This document shows, piece after piece, positions 52,546 through 63,994 of a stretch of DNA of 64,000 bases. The notes beneath the pieces are model-generated. The model was not told the DNA's origin, did no database searches, and was given only the letters and a program-made list of their open reading frames with translations. Numbering within the stretch: the first letter of the stretch is position 1; every line of letters begins with the position of its first letter. Source of the DNA: Stenogyne calaminthoides (Eukaryota; Streptophyta; Magnoliopsida; Lamiales; Lamiaceae); NCBI GenBank assembly GCA_037126765.1, contig JBBCBC010000007.1, forward strand, positions 27,909,667 to 27,973,666. Reading direction: 5' to 3'. The translations under genes were made by a program, and so were the position numbers.

Positions 52546-52664
52546 ATGAGTTCCCCCTCAATTTGTTCTCTCGTTCCCCCTCAACTTGTTATCTGTAGAT
52601 TAGCTTCAAAAACACAAGTTGATAATGTTTTGGCATAATTCATCAAAACTAAAATATCCCAACA

Positions 52665-52669
52665 ATAGT
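52665..52669. repeat. Target site duplication (right), ATAGT
   Basis: Right copy of the 5-bp duplication, directly after the terminal AACA of the element and before CATTTTTTTTTCATAG of the interrupted monomer. Confidence 0.95.
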
Positions 52670-52958
52670 CATTTTTTTTTCATAGATCACTGTAGTAGGG
52701 TTATGTTTGTTCTTGTTGAAATTTTGATCGCAAGGATGAGCGATATCGGATGGAGGATCTGGAAACGGCGATTGGGGTTTTGGCCATTGGATGGTGAAAA
52801 CTGTTTTGGCCATAACTTTTGACTCGGGTGTCTAATTTCATAATATAACAATGTTTCGGAAATGTCTTCAAGTCCTCTACATGTCTCACACCTTCGCAGT
52901 CCCTCTAAATCTGACCCACCATATAGTATAATAATATTCTTCTCTATCGCAACCCTCG

Positions 52959-53265
52959 TGTGATATTGTATCCTTTTTTCCCAACGGATAATATGAGTGG
53001 GTAGTATAGGCATATTTTTTTTCATAGATCACTGTAGTAGGGTTTTTCTTGTTCTTGTTGTAATTTTGATCGCAAGGATGAGCGATGTCGGATGGAGGAT
53101 CTGGAAACGGCGATTGGGGTTTTGGCCATAACTTTTGACTCGGGTGTCCGTTTTCTTATTATAACCATGTTTCGTAAACGTCTTGAAGTCGTCTCTCACT
53201 ACTTAGTCGTCCCTCTATAACTGACCCACAAATAGTATTATAATATTTTTCCCTATCGCAACCCT
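52959..53265 (+). repeat. Monomer with a 26-bp collapse between internal direct repeats
   Basis: Near 53116-53132 the usual two copies of GTTTTGGCCAT are replaced by one, followed directly by AACTTTTGAC. The lost length equals exactly one repeat-to-repeat step (26 bp). About 7 bp are also missing in GTCGTCTCTCACTAC, giving a monomer of about 307 bp. The same second gap occurs near 54887 without the 26-bp loss. Confidence 0.88.
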
Positions 53266-55968
53266 CGTGTGATATTGTAATCGATTTTCCCAACGGATAA
53301 TATGAGTGGGTAGTATAGGCATTTTTTTTCATAGATCACTGTAGTAGGGTTTCGCTTGTTCTTATTGTAATTTTAATTGCAAGGATGGGCGATGTCGGAT
53401 GGAGGATCTGGAAACGGCGATTGGGGTTTTGGCCATTGGATGGTGAAAACAGTTATGGCCATAACTTTTGACTCGGGTGTCCATTTTCCTATTATAACCA
53501 TGTTTCGGAAACGGCTTAAAGTCCTCTACATTTCTCACAGCTTCGCAGTCCCTCAAAAACTGACCCACCGGATAATATTATAATATTTTTCTCCATCGCA
53601 ACCCTCGAGTGATGTTGTAATCGTTTTTCCCAACGGATAATATGAGTGGGTTGTATATGCATTTTTTTTTCATAGATCACTGTAGTAGGGTTTTGCTTGT
53701 TCTTGTTGTAATTTTGATCGCAAGGATGAGCGATGTCGGATGGAGGATCTGGAAATGGCGATTGGGGTTTTGGCCATTGGATGGTGAAAACTGTTTTTTC
53801 CATAACTTTTTACTCGGGTGTCCGTTTTCCTATTATAACCATGTTTCGGAAACGTCTTGAAGTCGTCTACATGTTTCATAGCTACGTCGTCCCTCTAAAA
53901 CTGACCCACTAGATAGTATTATAGTATTTTCCTCTATCGCAACCCTCGTGTGATATTGTAATCGTTTTTCCCAACGGATAATAGGAGTGGGTAGTATAGG
54001 CATTTTTTTTTCATAGATCACTGTAGTAGGGTTTTGCTTGTTCTTGTTGTAATTTTTATCGCAAGGATGAGCGATGTCGGATGGAGGATTTGGAAAAGGT
54101 AATTAGGGTTTTGGCCATTAGATGGTGAAAACTGTTTTGGCCATAAATTTTGACCCGGGTGTCTGTTTTCATATTATAACAATGTTTTGGAAACGCCTTG
54201 AAGTCCTCTACATGTCTCACACCTTCGCCGTCACTCTAAAACTGACCCACTGGATAGTATTATAATATTTTTCTCAATCGCAACCCTCGTGTGATATTGT
54301 AATCGTTTTTCCCAATTGATAATATGAGTGGGTAGTATAGCCATTTTTTTTCATAGATCATTGTAGTAGGGTTTTGCTTGTTCTTGTTGTAATTTTGATC
54401 GCAAGGATAAGCGATGTCGGATGGAGGATCTGGAAACGGCGATTGGGGTTTTGGCCATTGGATGGTGAAAACTGTTATGGCTATTACTTTTGACTCGGGT
54501 GTCAGTTTTGCTATTATAACAAAGTTTCATAAACGTCTTAAAGTCCTCTACATTTATCAAATCTTCGCCGTCCCTCAAAAATTGACCCACTGGATAGTAT
54601 TATAATATTTTTCTCTATCGCAAGTCTCGTGTGATATTGTAATCGTTTTATCAACGAATAATATGAGTAGGTAGTATATGCATTTTTTTTCATAGATCAC
54701 TGTAGTAGGGTTTTGCTTGTTCTTGTTGTAATTTTGATCGCAAGGATGTGCGATGTCGGATGGAGGATTTGGAAATGGCAATTAGGGTTTTGGCCAATTG
54801 GATGGTGAAAACTGTTTTGGCCTTAACTTTTGACTCGGGTGCCCGTTTTCCTATTATAACCATGTTTTGAAACGTCTTGAAGTCGTCTCTCACTGCTTAG
54901 TCGTCCCTCTATAACTGACTCACAAATAGTATTATAATATTTTTCCCTATCGCGACCCTCGTGTGATATTGTATTCGTTTTTCCCAACGGATAATATGAG
55001 TGGGTAGTATAGGCATTTTTTTTATAGATCACTGTAGTAGGATTTTGCTTGTTCTTGTTGTAATTTTGATCGCAAGGATGAGCGATGTCGAATGGAGGAT
55101 CTGGAAACGGAAATTGGGGTTTTAGCCATTGGATGGTGAAAACTGTTTTGGCCATAACTTTTGACTCGGATGTCTGTTTTAATATTATAACAATGTTTCG
55201 GAAACGTCTTGAAGTCCTCTACATGTCTCACACCTTCGTCGTCCCTCTAAAACTGACCCACGAATAGTATTATAATATTTTTATCAATCGCAACCCTCGT
55301 GTGACATTGTAATCGTTTTTCCCAACGGATAATATGAGTGGGTAGTATAGGCATTTTTTTTCATAGATCACTGTAGTAGGGTTTTGCTTGTTCTTGTTGT
55401 AATATTGATCGCAAGGATGAGCGATGTCGGATGGAGGATCTGGAAACGGTGATTGGGGTTTTGGCCATTGAATGGTGAAAACTGTTTTGGCAATAACTTT
55501 TGACTCAGGTGTCCGTTTTCCTATTATAACCATGTTTCAGAAACGTCTTGAAGTCCACTACATATCTCACAGCTTCGTCGTCCCTCTAAAACTGACCCAA
55601 CAGATAGTATTATAATATTTTTCTCTATTGCAACCCTCGTGTTATATTGTAATTGTTTTTCCAAACGAATAATATGTGTGGGTAGTATAGGCATTTTTTT
55701 TTCATAGATCACTGTAGTAGGGTTTTTCTTGTTCTTGTTGTAATTTTGATCGCAAGGATGAGCGATGTCGGATGGAGGATCTGGAAACGGCGATTAGGGT
55801 TTTGGCCATTGGATGGGAAAAGTGTTTTGGCAATAACTTTTGACTCGGGTGGCCATTTTCCTATTATAACCATGTTTCGGAAACGTCTTAAAGTCCTCTA
55901 CATATCTCACAGCTTCGTTCTCCTCTAAATATGACCCACCAGATAGTATTATAATATTTTTATCTATC

Positions 55969-58900
55969 GCAACCCTCTTGTTATATTGTATCCGTTTTTC
56001 CCAACGGATAATATGAGTGGGTAGTATAGGCATTTTTTTTCATAGATCACTGTAGTAGGGTTTTGCTTGTTCTTGTTGTAATTTTGATCGCAAGTATGAG
56101 CGATGTCGGATGGAGGATCTAGAAACGGCGATTGGGGTTTTGGCCATTAGATGGGGAAAACTGTTTTGGCAATAACTTTTGATTCGGGTGTCCGTTTTCC
56201 TATTATAACCATGTAACATCTTGAAGTCGTCTACATGTCTCATAGCTACACCGTCCCTCTAAAACTGACCCACTAGATAGTATTATAATATTTTTCCCTA
56301 TCGCAACCCTCGTGTGATATTGTAATCATTTTTCCCAACGGATAATATGAGTGGGTAGTATAGGCTTTTTTTTTCATAGATCACTGTAGTAGGGTTTTGC
56401 TTGTTCTTGTTATAATTTTGATCGCAAGGATGAGCGATGTCGGATGGAGGATCTGGAAACGGCGATTGGGGTTTTGGCCATTGGATGGTGAAAACTATTT
56501 TGGCCATAACTTTTGACTCGGATGTCTGTTTTAATATTATAACAATGTTTCGGAAACGTCTTGAAGTCCTCTACATGTCTCAAACCTTCGTCGTCCCTCT
56601 AAAAGTGACCCACGGATAGTATTATAATATTTTTTTCAATCGCAACCCTCGTGTGACATTGTAATCGTTTTTCCCAACGGATAATATGAGTGGGTAGTAT
56701 AGGCATTTTTTTCATAGATCACTGTAGTAGGGTTTTGCTTGTTCTTGTTTTAATTTTGATCGCAAGGATGAGCGATGTCGGATGGAGGATCTGGAAACGG
56801 TGATTGGGGTTTTGGCCATTGAATGGTGAAAACTGTTTTGGCAATAACTTTTGACTCGGGTGTCCGTTTTCTTATTATAACCATGTTTCAAAAACGTCTT
56901 GAAGTCCTCTACATATCTCACAGCTTCGTTGTCACTCTAAAACTGACCCAACATATAGTATTATAATATTTTTCTCTATCGCAAACCTCGTGTGATATTG
57001 TAATCGTTTTTCCTAACGGATAATATGAGTGTGTAGTATAGGCATTTTTTTTCATAGATCACTGTAGTAGGGTTTTTCTTGTTCTTGTTGTAATTTTGAT
57101 CGCAAGGTGGAGGATCTGGAAACGGCGATTGGGGTTTTGGCCATTGGATGGTGAAAACTGTTTTGGCCATAACTTTTTGACTCGGGTGTTTGTTTTTATA
57201 TTATAACCATGTTTCAGAAACGCCTTGAAGTCCTCTATATGTCTCACAACTTCGCCGTCCCTATAAAATTGAACCACCAGATAGTATTATAAAAGTTTTC
57301 TCAATCGCAACCCTCGTATGATATTGTAATCGTTTCTCCCAACGGATAATATGAGTGGGTAGTATATGCATTTTTTATCATAGATCATTGTAGTAGGGTT
57401 TTGCTTGTTCTTATTGTAATTTTGATCGCAAGGATGAGCGATGGAGGATGGAGGATCTGAAAATGGTGATTGGGGTTTTGGCCATTGGATGGTGAAAACT
57501 GTTTTGGCAATAACTTTTGACTCGGGTGTCAGTTTTCCTATTATAACCATGTTTCAGAAACGTCTTGAAGTCCTCTACATTTCTCACAGCTTTGCAGTCC
57601 CTCTAAAACTGACCCAACAGATAGTATTATAATATTTTTCTCTATCGCAACCCTCGTGTGATATTGTAATCGTTTTTCCCAACGGATAATATGAGTGGGT
57701 AGTATAGGCATTTTTTTCATAGATCACTGTAGTAGGGTTTTGCTTGTTCTTGTTTTAATTTTGATCGCAAGGTGGAGGATCTGAAAACGGCGATTGGGGT
57801 TTTGGCCATTGGATGGTGAAAACTGTTTTGGCCATAACTTTTGACTCGGGTGTCTGTTTTCATATTATAACCATGTTTCGGAAACATCTTGAAGTCCTCT
57901 ATATGTCTCACAACTTCCCGTCCCTATAAAACTGACCCATCGGATAGTATTATAATTTTTTTCTCAATCGCAACCCTCTTTTTATATTGTAATCGTTTTT
58001 CCCAACGGATAATATGAGTGGGTAGTATAGGCATTTTTTTTTCATAGATCACTGTACTAGGGTTTTGCTTGTTCTTATTGAAATTTTTATCGCAAGGATG
58101 AGCGATGTCGGATGGAGGATCTGGAAACGGAGATTGGGGTTTTGGCCATTGGATGGGAAAACTGTTTCGGCAATAACTTTTGACTCGGGTGTCCGTTTTC
58201 CTATTATAACCATGTTTCGGAAACGTCTTAAAGTCCTCTACATATCTAACAGCTTTGTCGTCCCTCTAAATATGCCCCACCAGATAGTATTTTAATATTT
58301 TTCTCTATCGCAACCCTCGTGTTATATTGTATCCGTTTTTCCCAACGGATAATATGAGTGGGTAGTATAGGCATTTTTTTTCATAGATCACTGTAGTAGG
58401 GTTTTGCTTGTTCTTGTTGTAATTTTGATCGCAAGGTGGAGGATCTGGAAACGGCGATTGGGGTTTTGGCCATTTGATGGTGAAAACTGTTTTGGCCATA
58501 ACTTTTGACTCGGGTGTCTGTTTTCATATTATAACCATGTTTCGGAAATGCCTTGAAGTCCTCTATATGTCTCACAACTTCGCCGTCCCTATAAAATTGA
58601 ACCACAAGTTAGTATTATAAAAGTTTTCTCAATCGCAACCCTCGTATGATATTGTAATCGTTTCTCCCAACGGATAATATGAGTGGGTAGTATATGCATT
58701 TTTTATCATAGATCACTGTAGTAGGGTTTTGCTTGTTCTTGTTGTAATTTTGATCGCAAGTATGAGCGATGTCGGATGGAGGATCTGGAAACGGCGATTG
58801 GGGTTTTGGCCATTGGATGGTGAAAACTGTTTTGGCCATAACTTTTGACTCGGGTGTCCGTTTTCCTATTATAACCATGTTTCGGAAACGTCTTGAAGTC

Positions 58901-58972
58901 GTCTACATGTCTCATAGCTACGCCGCCTCTAAAACTGACCCACTAGATAGTATTATAGTATTTTTCTCTATC
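55969..58972 (+). repeat. Right-arm higher-order unit, 9 monomers
   Basis: Ordered markers: CCATGTAACATCTTGAAG (6 bp short); TCGGATGTCTGTTTTAATAT; GTGACATTGTAATC with GGTGATTGG; GCAAACCTCGTG with GATCGCAAGGTGGAGG (15 bp short); TATTATAAAAGTTTTC with GATGGAGGATGGAGG; a second 15-bp-short monomer; GGAGATTGGGG with GGCAATAAC; a third 15-bp-short monomer; and a near-consensus monomer. Landmarks recur in the next unit 3001-3004 bp later. Confidence 0.83.
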
Positions 58973-61310
58973 GCAATCCTTTTGTGATATTCTAATCGTT
59001 TTTCCCATCGGATAATATGAGTGGGTAGTATAGGCATTTTTTTTCATAGATCATTGTAGTAGAGTTTTGCTTGTTCTTGTTGTAATTTTGATCGCAAAGA
59101 TGAGCGATGTCGGATGGAGGATCTGGAAACGGCGATTGGGGTTTTGGCCATTGGATGGGGAAAACTGTTTTGGCCATAACTTTTGACTCGGATGTCCATT
59201 TTCCTATTATAACCATGTAACGTCTTGAAGTCGTCTACATGTCTCATAGCTACACCGTCCCTCTAAAACTGACCCACTAGATAGTATTATAATATTTTTC
59301 CCTATCGCAACCCTCGTGTGATATTGTAATCGTTTTTCCCAACGGATAATATGAGTGGGTAGTATAGGCTTTTTTTTCATAGATCACTGTAGTAGGGTTT
59401 TCCTTGTTCTTGTTGTAATTTTGATCGCAAGGATGAGCGATGTCGGATGGAGGATCTGGAAACGGGGATTGGGGTTTTGGCCATTGGATGGTGAAAACTA
59501 TTTTTGCCATAACTTTTGACTCGGATGTCTGTTTTAATATTATAACAATGTTTCGGAAACGTCTTGAAGTCCTCTACATGTCTCAAACCTTCGCCGTCCC
59601 TCTAAAAGTGACCCACGGATAGTATTATAATATTTTTCTCAATCGCAACCCTCGTGTGACATTGTAATCGTTTTTCCCAACGGATAATATGAGGGGGTAG
59701 TATAGACATTTTTTTCATAGATCACTATAGTAGGGTTTTGCTTGTTCTTGTTGTAATTTTGATCGCAAGGATGAGCGATGTCGGATGGAGGATCTGGAAA
59801 CGGTGATTGGGGTTTTGGCCATTGAATGGTGAAAACTGTTTTGGCAATAACTTTTGACTCGGGTGTCCGTTTTCTTATTATAACCATGTTTCAGAAACGT
59901 CTTGAAGCCCTCTACATATCTCACAGCTTCGTTGTCACTCTAAAACTGACCCAAGATATAGTATTATAATATTTTTCTCTATCGCAAACCTCGTGTGATA
60001 TTGTAATCGTTTTTCCCAACGGATAATATGAGTGTGTAGTATAGGCATTTTTTTCATATATCACTGTAGTAGGGTTTTTCTTGTTCTTGTTGTAATTTTG
60101 ATCGCATGGTGGAGGATCTGGAAACGGCGATTGGGGTTTTGGCCATTGGATGGTGAAAACTGTTTTGGCCATAACATTTTGACTCAGGTGTCTGTTTTCA
60201 TATTATAACCATGTTTCGGAAACGCCTTGAAGTCCTCTATATGTCTCACAACTTCGCCGTCCCTATAAAATTGAACCACCAGATAGTATTATAAAAGTTT
60301 TCTCAATCGCAACCCTCGTATGATATTGTAATCGTTTCTCCCAACGGATAATATGAGTGGGTAGTATATGCATTTTTATCATAGATCACTGTAGTAGGGT
60401 TTTGCTTGTTCTTATTGTAATTTTGATCGCAAGGATGAGAGATGGACGATGGAGGATCTGAAAATGGTGATTGGGGTTTTGGCCATTGGATGGTGAAAAC
60501 TGTTTTGGCAATAACTTTTGACTCGGGTGTCAGTTTTCCTATTATAACCATGTTTCAGAAACGTCTTGAAGTCCTCTACATTTCTCACAGCTTTGCCGTC
60601 CCTCTAAAACTGACCCAACAGATAGTATTATAATATTTTTTCTATCGCAACCCTCGTGTGATATTGTAATCGTTTTTCCCAACGGATAATATGAGTGGGT
60701 AGTATAGGCATTTTTTTCATAGATCACTGTAGTAGGGTTTTGCTTGTTCTTGTTTTAATTTTGATCGCAAGGTGGAGGTTCTGAAAACGGCGATTGGGGT
60801 TTTGGCCATTGGATGGTGAAAATTGTTTTGGCCAAAACTTTTGACTCGGGTGTCTGTTTTCATATTATAACCATGTTTCGGAAACGTCTTGAAGTCCTCT
60901 ATATGTCTCACAACTTCGCCGTCCCTATAAAACTGACCCATCGGATAGTATTATAATTTTTTTCTCAATCGCAACCCTCTTGGTTTAATGTAATCGTTTT
61001 TCCCAACGGATAATATGAGTGGGTAGTATAGGCATTTTTTTTTCATAGATCACTGTACTAGGGTTATGCTTGTTCTTATTGTAATTTTGATCGCAAGGAT
61101 GAGCGATGTCGGATGGAGGATCTGGAAACGGAGATTGGGGTTTTGGCCATTGGATGGGAAAACTGTTTCGGCAATAACTTTTGACTCGGGTGTCCGTTTT
61201 CCTTTTATAACCATGTTTCGGAAACGTCTTAAAGTCCTCTACATATCTAATAGCTTTGTCGTCCCTCTAAATATGCCCCTTAAGATAGTATTTTAATTTT
61301 TTTCTCTATC
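58973..61310 (+). repeat. Right-arm higher-order unit, 7 monomers
   Basis: It repeats the first seven monomers of 55969-58972 in order, including CCATGTAACGTCTTGAAG, TCGGATGTCTGTTTTAATAT, GTGACATTGTAATC, GCAAACCTCGTG with the 15-bp gap, TATTATAAAAGTTTTC, the second 15-bp-short monomer, and GGAGATTGGGG. The eighth and ninth monomers are missing. Confidence 0.82.
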
Positions 61311-62973
61311 GCAACCCTCGTGTTATATTATATCTGTTTTTCCCAACAGATAATATGAGTGGGTAGTATAGGCATTTTTTTTCATAGATCACTGTAGTAG
61401 GGTTTTGCTTGTTCTTGTTGTAATTTTGATCGCAAAGATGAGCGATGTCGGATGGAGGATCTGGAAACGGCGATTGGGGTTTTGGCCATTGGATGGGGAA
61501 AACTGTTTTGGCCATAACTTTTGACTCGGGTGTTCGTTTTCGTATTATAACCATGTAACGTCTTGAAGTCGTCTACATGTCTCATAGCTACACCGTCCCT
61601 CTAAAACTGACCCACTAGATAGTATTATAATATTTTTCCCTATCGCAACCCTCGTGTGATATTGTAATCGTTTTTCCCAACGGATAATATGAGTGGGTAG
61701 TATAGGCATTTTGTTCATAGATCACTGTAGTAGGGTTTTGCTTGTTCTTGTTGTAATTTTGATCGCAAGGATGAGCGATGTCGGATGGAGGATCTGGAAA
61801 CGGTGATTGGGGTTTTGGCCATTGAATGGTGAAAACTGTTTTGGCAATAACTTTTGACTCGGGTGTCCATTTTCTTATTATAACCATGTTTCAGAAACCT
61901 CTTGAAGTCCTCTACATATCTCACAGCTTCGTTGTCACTCTAAAACTGACCCAACATATAGTATTATAATATTTTTCTCTATCGCAAACCTCGTGTGATA
62001 TTGTAATGGTTTTTCCCAACGGATAATATGAGTGTGTAGTATAGGCATTTTTTTTCATAGATCACTGTAGTAGGGTTTTTCTTGTTCTTGTTGTAATTTT
62101 GATCGAAAGGTGGAGGATCTGGAAACGGCGATTGGGGTTTTGGTCATTGGATGGTGAAAACTGTTTTGGCCATAACTTTTTGACTCGGGTGTCTGTTTTC
62201 ATATTATAACCATGTTTCGGAAACGCCTTGAAGTCCTCTATATGTCTCACAACTTCACCGTCCATATAAAATTGAACCACCAGATAGTATTATAAAAGTT
62301 TTCTCAATCGCAACCCTCGTATGATATTGTAATCGTTTCTCCCAACGGATAATATGAGTGGGTAGTATATGCATTTTTTATCATAGATCACTGTAGTAAG
62401 GTTTTGCTTGTTCTTATTGTAATTTTGATCGCAAGGATGAGCGATGGAGGATGGAGGATCTGAAAATGGTGATTGGGGTTTTGGCCATTGGATGGTGAAA
62501 ACTGTTTTAGCAATAAATTTTGACTCGGGTGTCAGTTTTCCTATTATAACCATGTTTCAAAAACGTCTTGAAGTCCTCTACATTTCTCACAGCTTTGCCA
62601 TCCCTATAAAACTGACCCAACAGATAGTATTATAATATTTTTCTCTATCGCAACCCTCCTGTGATATTGTAATCGTTTATCCCAATGGATAATATGAGTG
62701 GGTAGTATAGGCATTTTTTTCATAGATCACTGTAGTAGGGTTTTGCTTGTTCTTGTTTTAATTTTGATCGCAAGGTGGAGGATCTGAAAACGGCGATTGG
62801 GGTTTTTGCCATTGGATGGTGAAAACTGTTTTGGCCATAACTTTTGACTCGGGTGTCTGTTTTCATATTATAACCATGTTTCGGAAACGTCTTGAAGTCC
62901 TCTATATGTCTCACAACTTCGCCGTCCCTATAAAACTGACCCATCGGATAGTATTATAATTTTTTTCTCAATT
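61311..62973 (+). repeat. Right-arm higher-order unit, 5 monomers
   Basis: It repeats monomers one, three, four, five and six of the nine-monomer unit: CCATGTAACGTCTTGAAG, then GGTGATTGG, GCAAACCTCGTG with the 15-bp gap, TATTATAAAAGTTTTC with GATGGAGGATGGAGG, and the next 15-bp-short monomer. The TCTGTTTTAATAT monomer is missing. After 62973 the monomers are again unordered. Confidence 0.8.
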
Positions 62974-63654
62974 GCAACCCTCTTGTTATATTGTAATCGT
63001 TTTTCCCAACGGATAATATGAGTGGGTAGTATAGGCATTTTTTTTTCATAGATCACTGTACTAGGGTTTTCCTTGTTCTTATTGTAATTTTGATCGCAAG
63101 GATGAGCGATGTCGGATGGAGGATCTGGAAACGGCGATTGGGGTTTTGGCCATTTGATGGTGAAAACTGTTTTGGCCATAACTTTTGACTCGGGTGTCCG
63201 TTTTCCTATTATAACCATGTTTCAGAAACGTCTTGAAGTCATCTACATGTCTCTTAGCTACTTCATCCCTCTAAAACTGACCTACTAGATAGTATTATAG
63301 TATTTTTCTCTATCGCAATCCTTTTGTGATATTCTAATCATTTTTCCCAACGGATAATATGAGTGGGTAGTATAGGCATTTTTTTTCATAGATCACTGTA
63401 GTAGGGTTTTGCTTGTTCTTGTTGTAATTTTGATCACAAGGATGAGCGATGTCGGATGGAGGATTTGGGAAAGGCGATTGGGGTTTTGGCAATTGGATGG
63501 TGAAAACTGTTTTGGCCATACCTTTTGACTCGGGTGTCTGTTTTTATATTATAACAATGTTTCGGAAACGTCTTGAAGTCCTCTACATGTCTCATACCTT
63601 CGCCGTCACTCTAAAACTGACCCACTAGATAGTATTATAATATTTTTCTCAATC

Positions 63655-63994
63655 GCAACCCTCGTGTGATATTGTAATCGTTTTTCCCATTGGATAATAT
63701 GTGTGGGTAGTAAAACAATTTTTTTTCATAGATCACTATAGTAGGGTTTTGCTTGTTCTTGTTGTAATTTTGATCGCAAGGATGAGCGATGTCGGATGGA
63801 GGATCTGGAAACGACGATTGGGGTTTTTGCCATTGGATGGTGAAAACTGTTTTGGCCATAACTTTTGACTCGGGTGTCCGTTTTCCTATTATAACCATGT
63901 TTCGGAAACATCTTGAAATCCTCTACATATCTCACAGCTTCGCCGTCCCTCTAAAACTGACCCACCAGATAGTATTATAATATTTTTCTCTATC
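63655..63994 (+). repeat. Exemplar satellite monomer (340 bp)
   Basis: This copy is close to the apparent consensus and complete from one GCAACC to the next. Visible internal structure: a T tract near the first quarter; a short inverted repeat ATCGC-8 nt-GCGAT; an 11-bp direct repeat GTTTTGGCCAT with starts 26 bp apart (in this copy the first is changed to GTTTTTGCCAT); a near-palindrome GTTTCGGAAAC; and the perfect 10-bp palindrome TATTATAATA near the end. The first half, up to GCGATGTCGG, is visibly more conserved among copies than the stretch between GTCTTGAAGTC and TAGTATTATAATA. That later stretch carries most subfamily differences, such as GTCCTCTACATATCT against GTCGTCTACATGTCT. Confidence 0.9.

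Larger units (their letters stand above)
49231..52664 (-). mobile_element. Non-autonomous LTR retrotransposon, probably Copia type
   Basis: A complete LTR-internal-LTR element of 3434 bp inserted in the satellite. On the minus strand it begins TGTTGGGATATTTTAG and ends GGGACTATCA, so each LTR has TG...CA ends. The flanks carry a 5-bp target duplication, ATAGT. The order on the minus strand is LTR (52664-50977), a 2-nt gap, a 12-nt primer site for initiator tRNA-Met, about 100 bp of leader, a purine tract, and the second LTR (50845-49231). Only 131 bp lie between the LTRs and there is no gag, protease, integrase or reverse transcriptase, so mobilisation must have relied on proteins supplied in trans. 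The 5-bp target duplication, iMet primer site and TGTTGGGA start fit plant Copia elements, perhaps SIRE-like; Gypsy is not excluded. It is too large in its LTRs to be a standard TRIM. Confidence 0.93.
50977..52664 (-). repeat. 5' LTR of the element (minus-strand orientation)
   Basis: 1688 bp, bounded by TGATAGTCCC and TATCCCAACA on the plus strand. It is the upstream LTR because the primer site lies just inside it at 50963-50974. It matches 49231-50845 along its length. By eye, the first ~210 bp from TGATAGTCCC show about 11 base differences, most of them transitions. It contains a 57-bp tandem duplication (51217-51297) absent from the other LTR. From the TATA box at 51655-51662, U3 would be about 1.0 kb and R-U5 about 0.65 kb; this division is inferred. 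Confidence 0.92.

Noticed and set aside
49231..52664. Short open frames inside the LTRs (such as 49517-49705 minus and 52317-52598 plus)
   Set aside because: They lie in LTR sequence, are not kept between the two LTR copies, and the longer plus-strand one is made of low-complexity CGATC words.
49231..52664. Plus-strand orientation of the retroelement
   Set aside because: No primer site follows the left LTR and no purine tract precedes the right LTR on the plus strand. Both signals are in correct order only on the minus strand.
49231..52664. Two independent solo LTRs side by side
   Set aside because: There is one 5-bp target duplication around the whole, and the 131 bp between the LTRs contains both the primer site and the purine tract at exact positions.
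63655..63994. CENP-B box-like word TGGAAACGG in each monomer
   Set aside because: Nine bases match part of the CENP-B box, but the essential TTCG half is absent (GGAT in its place) and the last G of CGGG is C. No functional box is supported.
63655..63994. Plant telomere-like word TAGGGTTT in each monomer
   Set aside because: A single occurrence per 340 bp without any tandem TTTAGGG. Not telomeric DNA and not evidence for a subtelomeric site.
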